Below are positions 1-6,618 of a DNA stretch of 26,633 nt, one piece after another; position 1 is the first letter of the stretch; every line of letters starts with the position of its first letter. Origin of the DNA: an uncultured Caryophanales bacterium (GTDB lineage Bacteria; Bacillota_I; Bacilli_A; Izemoplasmatales; Hujiaoplasmataceae); the NCBI GenBank assembly GCA_937958685.1, contig CALGNF010000084.1, forward strand, positions 1 to 26,633, written 5' to 3'. A model generated the notes under the pieces. It had not been told where the DNA came from and did not search any database. It was given only the letters and a program-made list of their open reading frames with translations. Position numbers and translations under genes: made by a program.

Positions 1-51
1 CGGCGAACACCGATATCTACACTCTTTCCCTACACGACGCTCTTCCGATCT
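1..51 (+). other. Illumina P5/read-1 adapter (artefact)
   Basis: This stretch matches the Illumina universal adapter that ends in CTCTTCCGATCT. I see two mismatches to the standard sequence, at positions 7 and 14. It is library-construction sequence and not part of the genome. The genomic reading frame begins immediately after it, at position 52. Confidence 0.97.
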
Positions 52-384
52 GCCGACATCAACGAAGAATTCGAAAGCAAGCCGAAATCCGCGTATGCCA
101 AAGGCGCCGGCGCGGCCCGTTTCCATCTGAATCTGGGCAAACAGGACAATCTCACGATCAACGACATCATCGCCTTCGTGAGCGAATCCACCGGCATCAA
201 CCGGGCCAAGATCCAAGACATCGCGATCCTGACCGAGTTCTCCTTCTTCACCGTCAGCGGTTCCCAACCGGAGGCGATCAGGAAAACTCTGGAAAACCGC
301 AAACTGAGAGGGAAGACCGTCACCGTGCGGGTCGCCTACAAACCCCGGAAGCGACTACCCTATCAAGAATCGCCGGGCCGTTGA
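52..384 (+). CDS. DEAD-box RNA helicase, C-terminal RNA-binding domain (5' truncated)
   Basis: The frame is open from the adapter junction to the TGA at 382-384 and gives 110 residues, the end of a longer protein. After a short linker comes a DbpA/CsdA-type RNA-binding domain. Visible signatures are the LNLGKQDNLTINDIIAFV segment, which resembles the family's 'G...i...dIv..i' pattern, then GINRAKIQDI, EFSFFTV and the closing LRGKTVTVRVAYK. In DEAD-box helicases such as DeaD/CsdA, CshA and DbpA, this domain follows the two RecA-like helicase domains and directs the enzyme to structured RNA or ribosome assembly intermediates. The helicase core lies off the contig, so the exact paralogue cannot be named. 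The stop codon overlaps the promoter of the next gene. Confidence 0.8.
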   Translation, partial: ADINEEFESKPKSAYAKGAGAARFHLNLGKQDNLTINDIIAFVSESTGINRAKIQDIAILTEFSFFTVSGSQPEAIRKTLENRKLRGKTVTVRVAYKPRKRLPYQESPGR

Positions 385-408
385 CTTTTCGGTGGCAAAC
401 GCTATAAT
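381..408 (+). promoter_or_regulatory. Sigma-A type promoter for the degV gene
   Basis: TTGACT (381-386) and TATAAT (403-408) are separated by 16 bases. The -35 box contains the TGA stop codon of the upstream helicase gene, so the promoter begins inside that gene. Transcription would start near 415, about 20 bases before the DegV start codon. Confidence 0.7.
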
Positions 409-436
409 AAAAGCAAAGAAGAAAAGAGGTATCCAT

Positions 437-1291
437 ATGAATAAACTAGGTGTTTTGGTTTGCACCAACGCGGCAATCGATTATATCCCCCATGATTACG
501 ACATCCGTGTCATCCGTTCGACGATCCTGATGGGCGGCAAGGAATACGTGGACTTTGAGGAACTCACCGCCAACCAGTTCTATGAAATGCTCGAAAACGA
601 CCCATCGCTATTTCCGCGAACAGCCATGGCCTCAACGGGCACGATGCTCGAAGCCTACGAGAAACTGCGGGACGAAGGCTGCGACGAAGCGCTGTTTGTG
701 ACAATCTCCTCCAAGATGAGCGGCATCTACGATAACGCGATGATCGCCGCCAAGATGGTCGAGGGCATCAAAGTCACCGTCTTTGACTCCAAGACCGTCG
801 GCTACCTCCAGTGCAAGATGGCGTTTCTCGCCCACGATCTCGCCAAAGCTGGCAAGTCGATGGCGGAAATCCTCGAAGAACTAGGCTACATTCGCGACAA
901 CAACCATATCTACTTCGCCGTCAACGACCTCTCCTATCTTGTCAAAAACGGCCGGCTCTCGAACGCCGCCGGATTTCTGGCCGGCGTCCTGAAAATCAAG
1001 CCGTTGTTGGAGGTTGACAAGACCGGCGCTGTGGTCACCGTGGAAAAGATCAGAACCTTCCACAAGGCCGTCGAGCGCGTCATCGAAAAATTCCTCGAGG
1101 AGACCGAAGGCAAAAAATACGAGCCCTTCATCATCCATGCCAACAATCCCGAAGCCGCCGCCGACATCAGGGAAAAAGTCCTCGCTGCCAGACCGGAACT
1201 CAAGGAAATCAAGGAATATATCCTCACTCCGGCCGTCGGCGCCCATTGCGGCCCGAAAGCGGTAACAATCGGCTATCTCTTGGAAAAATAG
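437..1291 (+). CDS. DegV family protein (fatty-acid-binding, FakB-like)
   Basis: The 284-residue product has the DegV fold signatures: an N-terminal segment with FPRTAMAST in place of the usual TSQPS, then TISSKMSGIYDNA, a VFDSKTVGY strand, a DLSYLVKNGRLSNAAGFLAG helix region and LKIKPLLEV, and a C-terminal VGAHCGPKAVTIGYL close to the family's GAHxGPG motif. DegV proteins bind a fatty acid. FakB members present it to the FakA kinase for entry into phospholipid synthesis, but no fakA is nearby, so the role here is inferred from family. I chose the ATG at 437 because AGAGG lies just upstream. An in-frame GTG at 392 would fall inside the promoter. Confidence 0.88.
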   Translation: MNKLGVLVCTNAAIDYIPHDYDIRVIRSTILMGGKEYVDFEELTANQFYEMLENDPSLFPRTAMASTGTMLEAYEKLRDEGCDEALFVTISSKMSGIYDNAMIAAKMVEGIKVTVFDSKTVGYLQCKMAFLAHDLAKAGKSMAEILEELGYIRDNNHIYFAVNDLSYLVKNGRLSNAAGFLAGVLKIKPLLEVDKTGAVVTVEKIRTFHKAVERVIEKFLEETEGKKYEPFIIHANNPEAAADIREKVLAARPELKEIKEYILTPAVGAHCGPKAVTIGYLLEK

Positions 1292-1301
1292 AGGTGGAAG
1301 C

Positions 1302-1634
1302 GTGATCAACAGCGACGTCATCCGCGGGCATATCGACGCCATCATCCTCAAACTGCTCCTCGAAAAGGACATGTACGGATACGAGCTGGTCAGCGAGATC
1401 AAGGAACGCACGCACAACAAATTTGCAATTAAGGAAGCGACGCTGTATTCGGTCGTCCAACGCCTGGAACAACGCGAACTGATCGATTCCTACATGGGTG
1501 AGAAGTCACTGGGACGCAAGCGCCGCTACTACCGCGTCACCGCTTTTGGCAGGGCGTATTACCAGGAAGCGATCCGCGAATGGCGGTTGCTCAACGAGAT
1601 CATGGTCTCGATGTTGGGGAGTGATGTCTCATGA
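1302..1634 (+). CDS. PadR family transcriptional regulator
   Basis: The 110-residue winged-helix protein has the PadR layout: an opening helix (ILKLLLEKDMYGYELVSEI), a recognition region (FAIKEATLYSVVQRLEQREL), the wing (SLGRKRRYYRVTAFGRAYY) and a short C-terminal dimerisation helix. The start is GTG at 1302, supported by GAGGTGG at 1291-1297 overlapping the degV stop. It overlaps the next gene by four bases (ATGA at 1631-1634), so the two are translationally coupled. PadR-like regulators often pair with a small membrane protein carrying a permease-prefix type domain, as here. The regulated target is probably its own operon (inference). Confidence 0.9.
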   Translation: MINSDVIRGHIDAIILKLLLEKDMYGYELVSEIKERTHNKFAIKEATLYSVVQRLEQRELIDSYMGEKSLGRKRRYYRVTAFGRAYYQEAIREWRLLNEIMVSMLGSDVS

Positions 1635-2050
1635 ACAAGATCAAAAGTTTCGTCACCAAACTCCTCAGGGGCATCTTGAACGACGAAGACAAGCGCGAAC
1701 TGATCGAGATCCTCACCCTCAGCCTTCAGGAGAAGGTCGACGACCTCGTCGAGGCCGGAACGCCGGTCGAAGAGGCGATCGCACGCTCCTTAAGCGAGTT
1801 CGGCACCTCCACCGACGTTCTCAAAGCCTTCCCCGAAACCGAGAAACAGAAACGCATGTCCAGCAGGCACCACCTCAACAACTTCATCTTCGCACTCTGC
1901 AGTTATGTGATCATCTGCAGTCTGGCCGTCTTCATCAATTATTCATTCCTTGGTTTCTTCCAGACATTCTGGTGGGCCGGCATCGTCGGCATCGCCACCC
2001 TGTTTTGGCCCCTGGCGATGTTCTACGTCTATCTGAAAGCAAAAAGATAG
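1631..2050 (+). CDS. Small two-TM membrane protein with N-terminal helical (permease-prefix/DUF1700-like) domain
   Basis: The 139-residue protein starts with a charged helical domain (residues 1-75). Its pattern of ELIEILTLSLQEKVDDLVEAG followed by EEAIARSLSEFG resembles the permease-prefix or DUF1700 N-termini that accompany PadR regulators. Two hydrophobic segments follow, at roughly residues 85-105 and 110-133, and the protein ends in a basic tail (LKAKR). It overlaps padR by four bases and ends in the left arm of a terminator. A role as a membrane partner or sensor in the PadR circuit is inferred from the arrangement only. Confidence 0.65.
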   Translation: MNKIKSFVTKLLRGILNDEDKRELIEILTLSLQEKVDDLVEAGTPVEEAIARSLSEFGTSTDVLKAFPETEKQKRMSSRHHLNNFIFALCSYVIICSLAVFINYSFLGFFQTFWWAGIVGIATLFWPLAMFYVYLKAKR

Positions 2051-2074
2051 CCTGATCCGGCTATCTTTCGTTTG
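2043..2074 (+). terminator. Rho-independent terminator after the padR operon
   Basis: AAAGATAGCC (2043-2052) pairs perfectly with GGCTATCTTT (2059-2068) around a six-base loop. The left arm includes the stop codon of the membrane protein gene. The U-tract (CGTTTG) is weak. Confidence 0.75.
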
Positions 2075-2100
2075 TAAATCACCACCGGCGGTGGTAGAAT
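2072..2100 (+). promoter_or_regulatory. Promoter with an internal inverted repeat, upstream of the Gx transporter gene
   Basis: TTGTAA (2072-2077) and TAGAAT (2095-2100) lie 17 bases apart. The spacer is almost filled by ACCACC-GGC-GGTGGT (2081-2095), a perfect six-base inverted repeat that touches the -10 box. A repressor bound there would block RNA polymerase. That function is inferred from position. Confidence 0.5.
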
Positions 2101-2116
2101 ACTTGCGGTGAAAGCA

Positions 2117-2632
2117 ATGAATCTGAGAAAACTGGTTTTCCTGGCGATCATGGTGGCGGCCAGCGTCGTCCTGAGCATCGTCGAATCGCTGATCTCCGTC
2201 GCCATCTTCATCATTCCCGGCGTCAAACTCGGACTCGCGAACATCCTCACGCTGGTCATCCTCTACATCTATACGGAAAAAGACGCGGCCATCGTCGTTT
2301 TCATCCGGATCTTCCTGGTCGGGCTGGTCTACAGCGGGTTGTTCCAACCCACCTTCTGGATGAGCCTCGCCGGCGGCGTGTTCGCCTTTGTCGCGATGGT
2401 GCTCATCAAGCGTCTCACAAGCCTGTCGCTGATCAGCGTCAGCGTCGCGGGCTCGCTCTTGCACATGCTTGGCCAGATCCTGATGGCGATGCTGGTCCTG
2501 AGCACGGAAACCCTGATCTTCTATCTGCCCTACATGTTGCTGATCGCGGTCCCGACCGGAATCTTCACAGGTATCATCGCCCGCAAGTTGATCGATGTCT
2601 TCCACAGCCAATTGAGCAAACAAGAAGAATGA
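2117..2632 (+). CDS. Gx transporter family protein (heptaprenyl diphosphate synthase component I-like)
   Basis: This is an integral membrane protein of 171 residues with about five hydrophobic segments. It carries the family signatures GVKLGLANILTLVILY and FMSLAGG-like FWMSLAGGVFAF, followed by VAGSLLHMLGQI. The family (Pfam Hpre_diP_synt_I) is often annotated as a heptaprenyl diphosphate synthase subunit, but many members sit with NusG domain II, ApbE and FMN-binding proteins and are thought to serve flavin- or quinone-linked extracellular redox systems. ApbE and a NusG domain II gene lie next door here. I prefer ATG 2117, with GGTGA five bases upstream, over GTG 2108, which would sit almost on the predicted transcription start. 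Confidence 0.82.
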   Translation: MNLRKLVFLAIMVAASVVLSIVESLISVAIFIIPGVKLGLANILTLVILYIYTEKDAAIVVFIRIFLVGLVYSGLFQPTFWMSLAGGVFAFVAMVLIKRLTSLSLISVSVAGSLLHMLGQILMAMLVLSTETLIFYLPYMLLIAVPTGIFTGIIARKLIDVFHSQLSKQEE

Positions 2633-2663
2633 AAAGGAACTTCGGCCGAAGTTCCTTTTTCTT
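2632..2663. terminator. Bidirectional terminator between Gx transporter and apbE
   Basis: AAGGAACTTCGG and CCGAAGTTCCTT form a long perfect hairpin, flanked by an A-run on the left and a T-run on the right. It therefore serves the two convergent genes on opposite strands. Confidence 0.88.
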
Positions 2664-3840
2664 AAGGGATCATATACAGGTACAAATCCTCGAAGTTATC
2701 CGAATAGACCAGCGTGCCGTCGGTTTTGTACCAGACAGCCTCCAATCCGGGAGTCGCGTTCACGAACGCGACGCCTTCTTCAATCGTGAGCAGGTAGACA
2801 GCCGTCGAGTAAATGTCCGCCAGCGCACCGTCCTCATGGAAGACAGTGACGCTCATCGCCTCGCCTCCCGGATAGTTGGTCCGCGGATCGATGATGTGGT
2901 GATAGACGACATCATCATCAATGCCCTTGAAAAACCGTTGGTAATTGCCGCTGGTGACGACGCTGATGCCGCTTGGGATCTTGATGTAGGCATAAAACGT
3001 CTTGGTCAGCGTGAACTCGATCGTCGGTCGGATCAGACCGATATAGAAAAGGCCGTCATCTCTTTCGGTGTTGCTGCCGCCGGCCTTGACGTTGCTGTTG
3101 CCGGCATTGAGAAGATAGCGGATCCCCAGGTCGTCGAGATAATCGGTGATGAGCTCGGAGACGTAGCCCTTGCCAAAACCGCCCAAATCGATTTCCATCC
3201 CCTCGCCAAGAAAGGAAACGCTCAGCGTTTCCCGGTCGAGAACGATGTCGTCGGGGTTCGTGGAGATCGTACTTGCTGCCAGTTCGGCAGTGGGAACCGG
3301 ACAATAGGAATAGGCGAGAGTATCCTCGCATGCGGCGCTTTCCCGGGCATCATGCCAGATAGAGAGGATCGGTCCCAGAGCGATATTGAACAAGGACTCA
3401 TCTCCGGCCACGACCACATCCTCATGGGCGAGCGCATATTCGATGATTGCGAACAAATCGGCGCCGACGACGATGTCATCACCGCTTCTATGGTTGATGG
3501 AATAGGCGTTGATGATGCCGTCATAGGGGTTGTATTTGTCCATCAGCCGGTGATAGTCTCGGAGCAGGGCTTCAACAGCCGCGAAGATCTCATCAAGATT
3601 GAAGGTATCGTCAGCGTCGGTATAGATCTTAAGTGAGATCGGCGCGTCAAAGTAACTCGACCAGGTCTTGGTGCAGACAAAAACGCCAACATCACGGCCC
3701 GGGACACAGTAATCGGGGTTGGGATTGGTGATGGCGGCAGTGGAAACATTCGTGGTCGGGGTGGTCGTCGTGGTGCCATTGCAGGCGGCCATGGACCCAA
3801 AAGAAAACAGCAACAATAAGACAACAAGCAGTTTTTTCAT
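2662..3840 (-). CDS. apbE: ApbE-family FMN transferase lipoprotein
   Basis: The 392-residue product starts with a lipoprotein signal peptide (MKKLLVVLLLLFSFGSMAAC, lipidated Cys20), followed by a Thr/Pro/Asn-rich linker. The ApbE domain shows LMDKYNPYDGIINAYSIN, a DLGGFGKGYVSELI segment, NAGNSNVKAGG, and the C-terminal signature HHIIDPRTNYPGG (about residue 316) followed by ALADIYSTAV, with the metal-binding Asp/Thr pair. ApbE enzymes use FAD and Mg2+ to attach FMN covalently to Ser/Thr of FMN-binding domains outside the membrane. No target with the [ST]GA[ST] motif is evident in this window. The start is fixed by AGAAGGTGA just upstream; a longer frame to 3924 lacks a signal peptide. Confidence 0.9.
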   Translation of the reverse strand: MKKLLVVLLLLFSFGSMAACNGTTTTTPTTNVSTAAITNPNPDYCVPGRDVGVFVCTKTWSSYFDAPISLKIYTDADDTFNLDEIFAAVEALLRDYHRLMDKYNPYDGIINAYSINHRSGDDIVVGADLFAIIEYALAHEDVVVAGDESLFNIALGPILSIWHDARESAACEDTLAYSYCPVPTAELAASTISTNPDDIVLDRETLSVSFLGEGMEIDLGGFGKGYVSELITDYLDDLGIRYLLNAGNSNVKAGGSNTERDDGLFYIGLIRPTIEFTLTKTFYAYIKIPSGISVVTSGNYQRFFKGIDDDVVYHHIIDPRTNYPGGEAMSVTVFHEDGALADIYSTAVYLLTIEEGVAFVNATPGLEAVWYKTDGTLVYSDNFEDLYLYMIP

Positions 3841-3856
3841 TGAATTCACCTTCTCT

Positions 3857-3862
3857 ATTATA
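3857..3862 (-). promoter_or_regulatory. -10 element of the apbE promoter
   Basis: On the minus strand this reads TATAAT within TGTATAATAGAGAAGG. A weak -35 (TGGATT) lies 17 bases upstream. The divergent NusG domain II gene has a very similar TGTATAATAGAAA element at 3930-3942, so the two may be co-regulated. Confidence 0.5.
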
Positions 3863-3931
3863 CATAATCGGCGCTGATTAATCCAGCGAATATTGTCTAC
3901 GGATACGCTGGCGGCTTTGCCCAAAATCGTG

Positions 3932-3937
3932 TATAAT
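3932..3937 (+). promoter_or_regulatory. -10 element of the NusG domain II gene promoter
   Basis: TATAAT is preceded directly by TG, as in the divergent apbE promoter. No convincing -35 is visible. Confidence 0.45.
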
Positions 3938-3971
3938 AGAAATATATCTTGACAAGAGGGGAAGTGGGACC

Positions 3972-4472
3972 ATCAAAAGACAAGACCTGATTTTCATTGT
4001 CAGCGTGCTTTTTGTCGGGGTGGCCCTGCTTTTTGCTTTCAAGTTGTGGGAGTCCCTGACCAGCACAGGCTACGCCTTCGCCAGGGTCACCTACCGGGAC
4101 CAGACGATCCTGATGATCGATCTGAACACCAAAGAATACAAAGTATATGACACCATTTACAAGGATCAGGTGATCGTGACGCGGGCAAACGAGGGCATCT
4201 TCTATGTTCCCGGCTCGACGACGACCGACATGAGCGCGCTCTATGATGTCGACAGCTATGCCAGAACCAACAACATCGTCGGGGTCAAACTTTTGGTCGA
4301 AGACGGCAAAATCCAGGTTCTCTACCAGGAAAGCCCGCGCAACATCTGCCAACTGCAACGCCCGACATCCTCGAGTCTCGAACCGCTTGTCTGTCTTCCC
4401 AACGAACTGGTGGTCTCGATCCTGACGAACATGGAATCGGAGGCTTTCGTCCCCGATTCGGTATTGGAGTGA
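3972..4472 (+). CDS. NusG domain II-containing membrane-anchored protein
   Basis: One N-terminal membrane anchor (about residues 6-26, LIFIVSVLFVGVALLFAF) is followed by an extracytoplasmic NusG domain II. Typical family elements are VGVKLLVEDGKIQVL, the SPRNICQLQRP cysteine segment and LEPLVCLPNELVVSIL. The two cysteines (ICQ and VCLP) are conserved in this family. The domain is common beside Gx transporters and ApbE. The start is unusual: homologues begin M-K-[KR]-x-D-[IL], and here I-K-R-Q-D-L is encoded from an ATC at 3972, with no in-frame ATG, GTG or TTG until GTG 4005, inside the membrane segment. AGAGGGG lies upstream at 3955-3961. ATC may be a true rare start or a base error. Confidence 0.78.
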   Translation: MKRQDLIFIVSVLFVGVALLFAFKLWESLTSTGYAFARVTYRDQTILMIDLNTKEYKVYDTIYKDQVIVTRANEGIFYVPGSTTTDMSALYDVDSYARTNNIVGVKLLVEDGKIQVLYQESPRNICQLQRPTSSSLEPLVCLPNELVVSILTNMESEAFVPDSVLE

Positions 4473-4479
4473 TAAGCTG

Positions 4480-4701
4480 ATGATCGACCCGAGAGTGTTT
4501 CTGATTGCCCGGATCATCTTGTTTTTCGTGGCGACCTGGTTTGTCTACACATCCCTGCAGGCCATGGACTTTTCCCGCGTCTTCAAACAGAACTCGACAA
4601 ACCAGATCCGTTTCATCCTGATGGTCGCCTCCGTCATTCTCGGTTATCTGTTCGTCGACGCCTTCATCTCGCTGTTCGAGATGGTGAACCAACTGGTCTG
4701 A
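4480..4701 (+). CDS. DUF1146-like small membrane protein
   Basis: This 73-residue protein has two hydrophobic helices (about 7-27 and 44-66) joined by a polar loop. The pattern SLQAMDFSRVFKQNS, then RFILMVASVILGYLFVDAFI, resembles the DUF1146/YwzB family, small membrane proteins of unknown function in Bacillota. It starts seven bases after the NusG domain II gene with GGAG at 4466-4469 and is probably co-transcribed with it. The gene is followed by a strong terminator. Confidence 0.6.
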   Translation: MIDPRVFLIARIILFFVATWFVYTSLQAMDFSRVFKQNSTNQIRFILMVASVILGYLFVDAFISLFEMVNQLV

Positions 4702-4730
4702 AACGCTGCCGTCACGGCAGTGTTTTTTTT
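4701..4730. terminator. Terminator shared by DUF1146-like gene and yigZ
   Basis: AAACGCTGCCG (4701-4711) pairs with CGGCAGTGTTT (4715-4725) around TCA, followed by a run of T on the plus strand. On the minus strand the same bases encode the last residues and stop codon of yigZ, so it acts mainly as the plus-strand terminator. Confidence 0.85.
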
Positions 4731-5341
4731 GAAAGATATGCCGTTCTCATGCCCATGAGGCGAATGATGGCGTTATTGTTGGTGTGATTCTTGATCTGGC
4801 TGCTGAGCGCCTCAAACTGATCATGGACGCACTCGGCGCCAAAAACGACCTTGTCGGTGTAATTCTTGTCAAGCACGACGCCGTTCTGGCCGAGCAGTTT
4901 CTCAATGCTTTCCGCCCATGAATACGGCACTTCGACAAGGATGCTGGCGATTGGCACCCTCCAAGCGGGTTCGATCAGGGCGACGACGGCGCGGGCGGCC
5001 TGCGAATAGGCGCGAATCAGACCGCCGGCTCCCAACTTGACGCCGCCGAAATATCTGACGACGACCAGTAGCGCGTCGGTCAACTCGCTCTTCTTGAGAA
5101 TATCCAGGATCGGAATGCCGGCGGTTCTCGCCGGTTCCCCGTCATCGACCGCTTTTTGCGTTTCGCCACCAGCCCCGATCACGTAGGCATGGCAATAATG
5201 CGTCGCCTGGGGAAAAGCACGCCTGATTTCGGCCAGTTTGCCGTCAATAGCGGTCTTGGACTCGACTCTTTCAAGATGCGCGATGAAGCGGGAACCTTTG
5301 ACGAGAATCTCGGTGGTTGCCGGTTTTGCGAGCGAATGCAT
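4712..5341 (-). CDS. yigZ: YigZ/IMPACT family protein
   Basis: The 209-residue protein is a typical-length bacterial IMPACT (UPF0029) member. Signatures are KGSRFIAHLERVES near the N-terminus, THYCHAYVIG, the DDGEPARTAGIPILDIL core motif and VVRYFGGVKLGAGGLIRAYSQAA. The C-terminal third is the second alpha/beta domain. The family's cellular function in bacteria is not settled; eukaryotic IMPACT modulates Gcn1/Gcn2 signalling. The start ATG has GGTGA six bases upstream. The last seven residues (LSKKTLP) are encoded by the hairpin and T-run of the convergent terminator, suggesting that the tail is not constrained. Confidence 0.92.
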   Translation of the reverse strand: MHSLAKPATTEILVKGSRFIAHLERVESKTAIDGKLAEIRRAFPQATHYCHAYVIGAGGETQKAVDDGEPARTAGIPILDILKKSELTDALLVVVRYFGGVKLGAGGLIRAYSQAARAVVALIEPAWRVPIASILVEVPYSWAESIEKLLGQNGVVLDKNYTDKVVFGAECVHDQFEALSSQIKNHTNNNAIIRLMGMRTAYLSKKTLP

Positions 5342-5358
5342 GGATAATCACCGGCCCA

Positions 5359-5364
5359 ATTATA
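5359..5364 (-). promoter_or_regulatory. -10 element of the yigZ promoter
   Basis: TATAAT on the minus strand lies just upstream of the GGTGA site of yigZ. The -35 region is poor. Confidence 0.4.
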
Positions 5365-5405
5365 GCACAGGCGGGCGAAATATGATAGAATAACCCCGGA
5401 AGGTA

Positions 5406-5414
5406 TGATATAAT
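5406..5414 (+). promoter_or_regulatory. Extended -10 promoter of the cca-pulA-yhaM operon
   Basis: TGATATAAT is a perfect extended -10 element (TGn followed by TATAAT). A second one with one mismatch, TGATAGAAT, lies upstream at 5383-5391. No clear -35 is seen, which is acceptable for extended -10 promoters. Confidence 0.55.
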
Positions 5415-5430
5415 TATCTAGGTGATTGAC

Positions 5431-6615
5431 GTGAACGAGCAACTGGCGTCCGGTATCGAATTACTTGAGAAATTGCATGATCACGGGCACAAAGCCTTCT
5501 TTGTCGGCGGTTTCGTGCGCGACCGGCTGCTGGGCATGCCAACCGATGACATAGACATCACCACCGATGCGACGCCGGCACAGGTTGCCGGTATTTTTCC
5601 CGAAGCCAAGCCGACAGGGATCAAATACGGAACCGTCACGGTGCAGCGCGGAAGCTTCACATTCGAGATCACGACTTTTCGCAGCGAGAGCCATTACCTT
5701 GATCATCGCCATCCGGAGAAGATCACTTTCGCGGCGAATCTGGAAGACGACCTTCGCCGCCGGGATTTCACGATCAACGCGATCGCCATGACGAATAGCC
5801 TGGAGATCATCGACCCCTATTCGGGAAGGGACGACCTGAAACGGCGCCTGATCCGGGCGATCGGCAATCCCAAGGAGCGATTCCGGGAGGACGCGCTCAG
5901 GATCTTGCGGGCTTTCCGTTTTGTCAGCAAGCTGGATTTCGCGATCGAAGCGGCCACAGCCAAGGAACTGACCGCCTCCGCGTCGCTGCTGGAAAAAATC
6001 GCCAATGAGCGGATCATCGGCGAATTCAGAAAAATCATCAATTATCCCCACGCCTTGAAAGCCTTCAGGTTGTTGCATCAGCTTGGGATCGGCAGCGGGA
6101 TCAAAACGCTGGAAACGATGTTCAATTTCATGCACGGGCAGAAGCGTTTTTCCCTCAGCGAATGGGAATTCTACGCGTTGGCGTTCCATTTGGACGGATT
6201 GTCCGAGATTCCCCATTGCTGGCGGTTTTCTAACAAACAGAAAAGCATTGTCACAAGCATCATGACCCTGGCCGAGGTGACAAAGGCGGATCGCTTCGAC
6301 GAGGTGCTCGTCTATGCTTACGGACTTGACCTCTGCCTTGCCGCCAACAACGTCAACCGGACGCTTGATCCAGGCAACGATCAGGAACAACGAATTCGCA
6401 CCATTTGGGAGAATCTGCCGATCAGGAAAGTCTGCGAGTTGAAGTTCAAGGGGGAAGATATCCTCAAGACGACCGCCATCACCGACGTCCGCCAGATCGG
6501 CGCGATCATCGACGAGGTGGTCATGCGGGTCGTCACCGGACAACTCGAAAACACCTATGAAGCCATCGCCGCTTGGGTCGACGCCTACGGCAAAACCAAT
6601 TCAAGACAGGACTAG
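5431..6615 (+). CDS. cca: CCA-adding enzyme (tRNA nucleotidyltransferase)
   Basis: The 394-residue protein belongs to the class II poly(A) polymerase/CCA-adding family, which builds or repairs the 3' CCA end of tRNAs from CTP and ATP. Visible motifs are GGFVRDRLLG (from residue 26), the catalytic metal-binding pair in TDDIDITTD (Asp40, Asp42), the RRDFTINAIAM flexible-loop motif, IDPYSGRDDL and RFREDALRILRAFRF (motif D region). The C-terminal half is helical and tRNA-binding. I prefer GTG 5431 because AGGTGA ends five bases before it; GTG 5422 lies in frame but overlaps that site. The pulA gene follows after three bases. Confidence 0.93.
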   Translation: MNEQLASGIELLEKLHDHGHKAFFVGGFVRDRLLGMPTDDIDITTDATPAQVAGIFPEAKPTGIKYGTVTVQRGSFTFEITTFRSESHYLDHRHPEKITFAANLEDDLRRRDFTINAIAMTNSLEIIDPYSGRDDLKRRLIRAIGNPKERFREDALRILRAFRFVSKLDFAIEAATAKELTASASLLEKIANERIIGEFRKIINYPHALKAFRLLHQLGIGSGIKTLETMFNFMHGQKRFSLSEWEFYALAFHLDGLSEIPHCWRFSNKQKSIVTSIMTLAEVTKADRFDEVLVYAYGLDLCLAANNVNRTLDPGNDQEQRIRTIWENLPIRKVCELKFKGEDILKTTAITDVRQIGAIIDEVVMRVVTGQLENTYEAIAAWVDAYGKTNSRQD

Positions 6616-6618
6616 GAT

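Noticed and set aside
2629..3636. 335-codon open frame on the plus strand
   Set aside because: Opposite apbE, which has a lipoprotein signal and ApbE motifs; its start lies in the bidirectional terminator.
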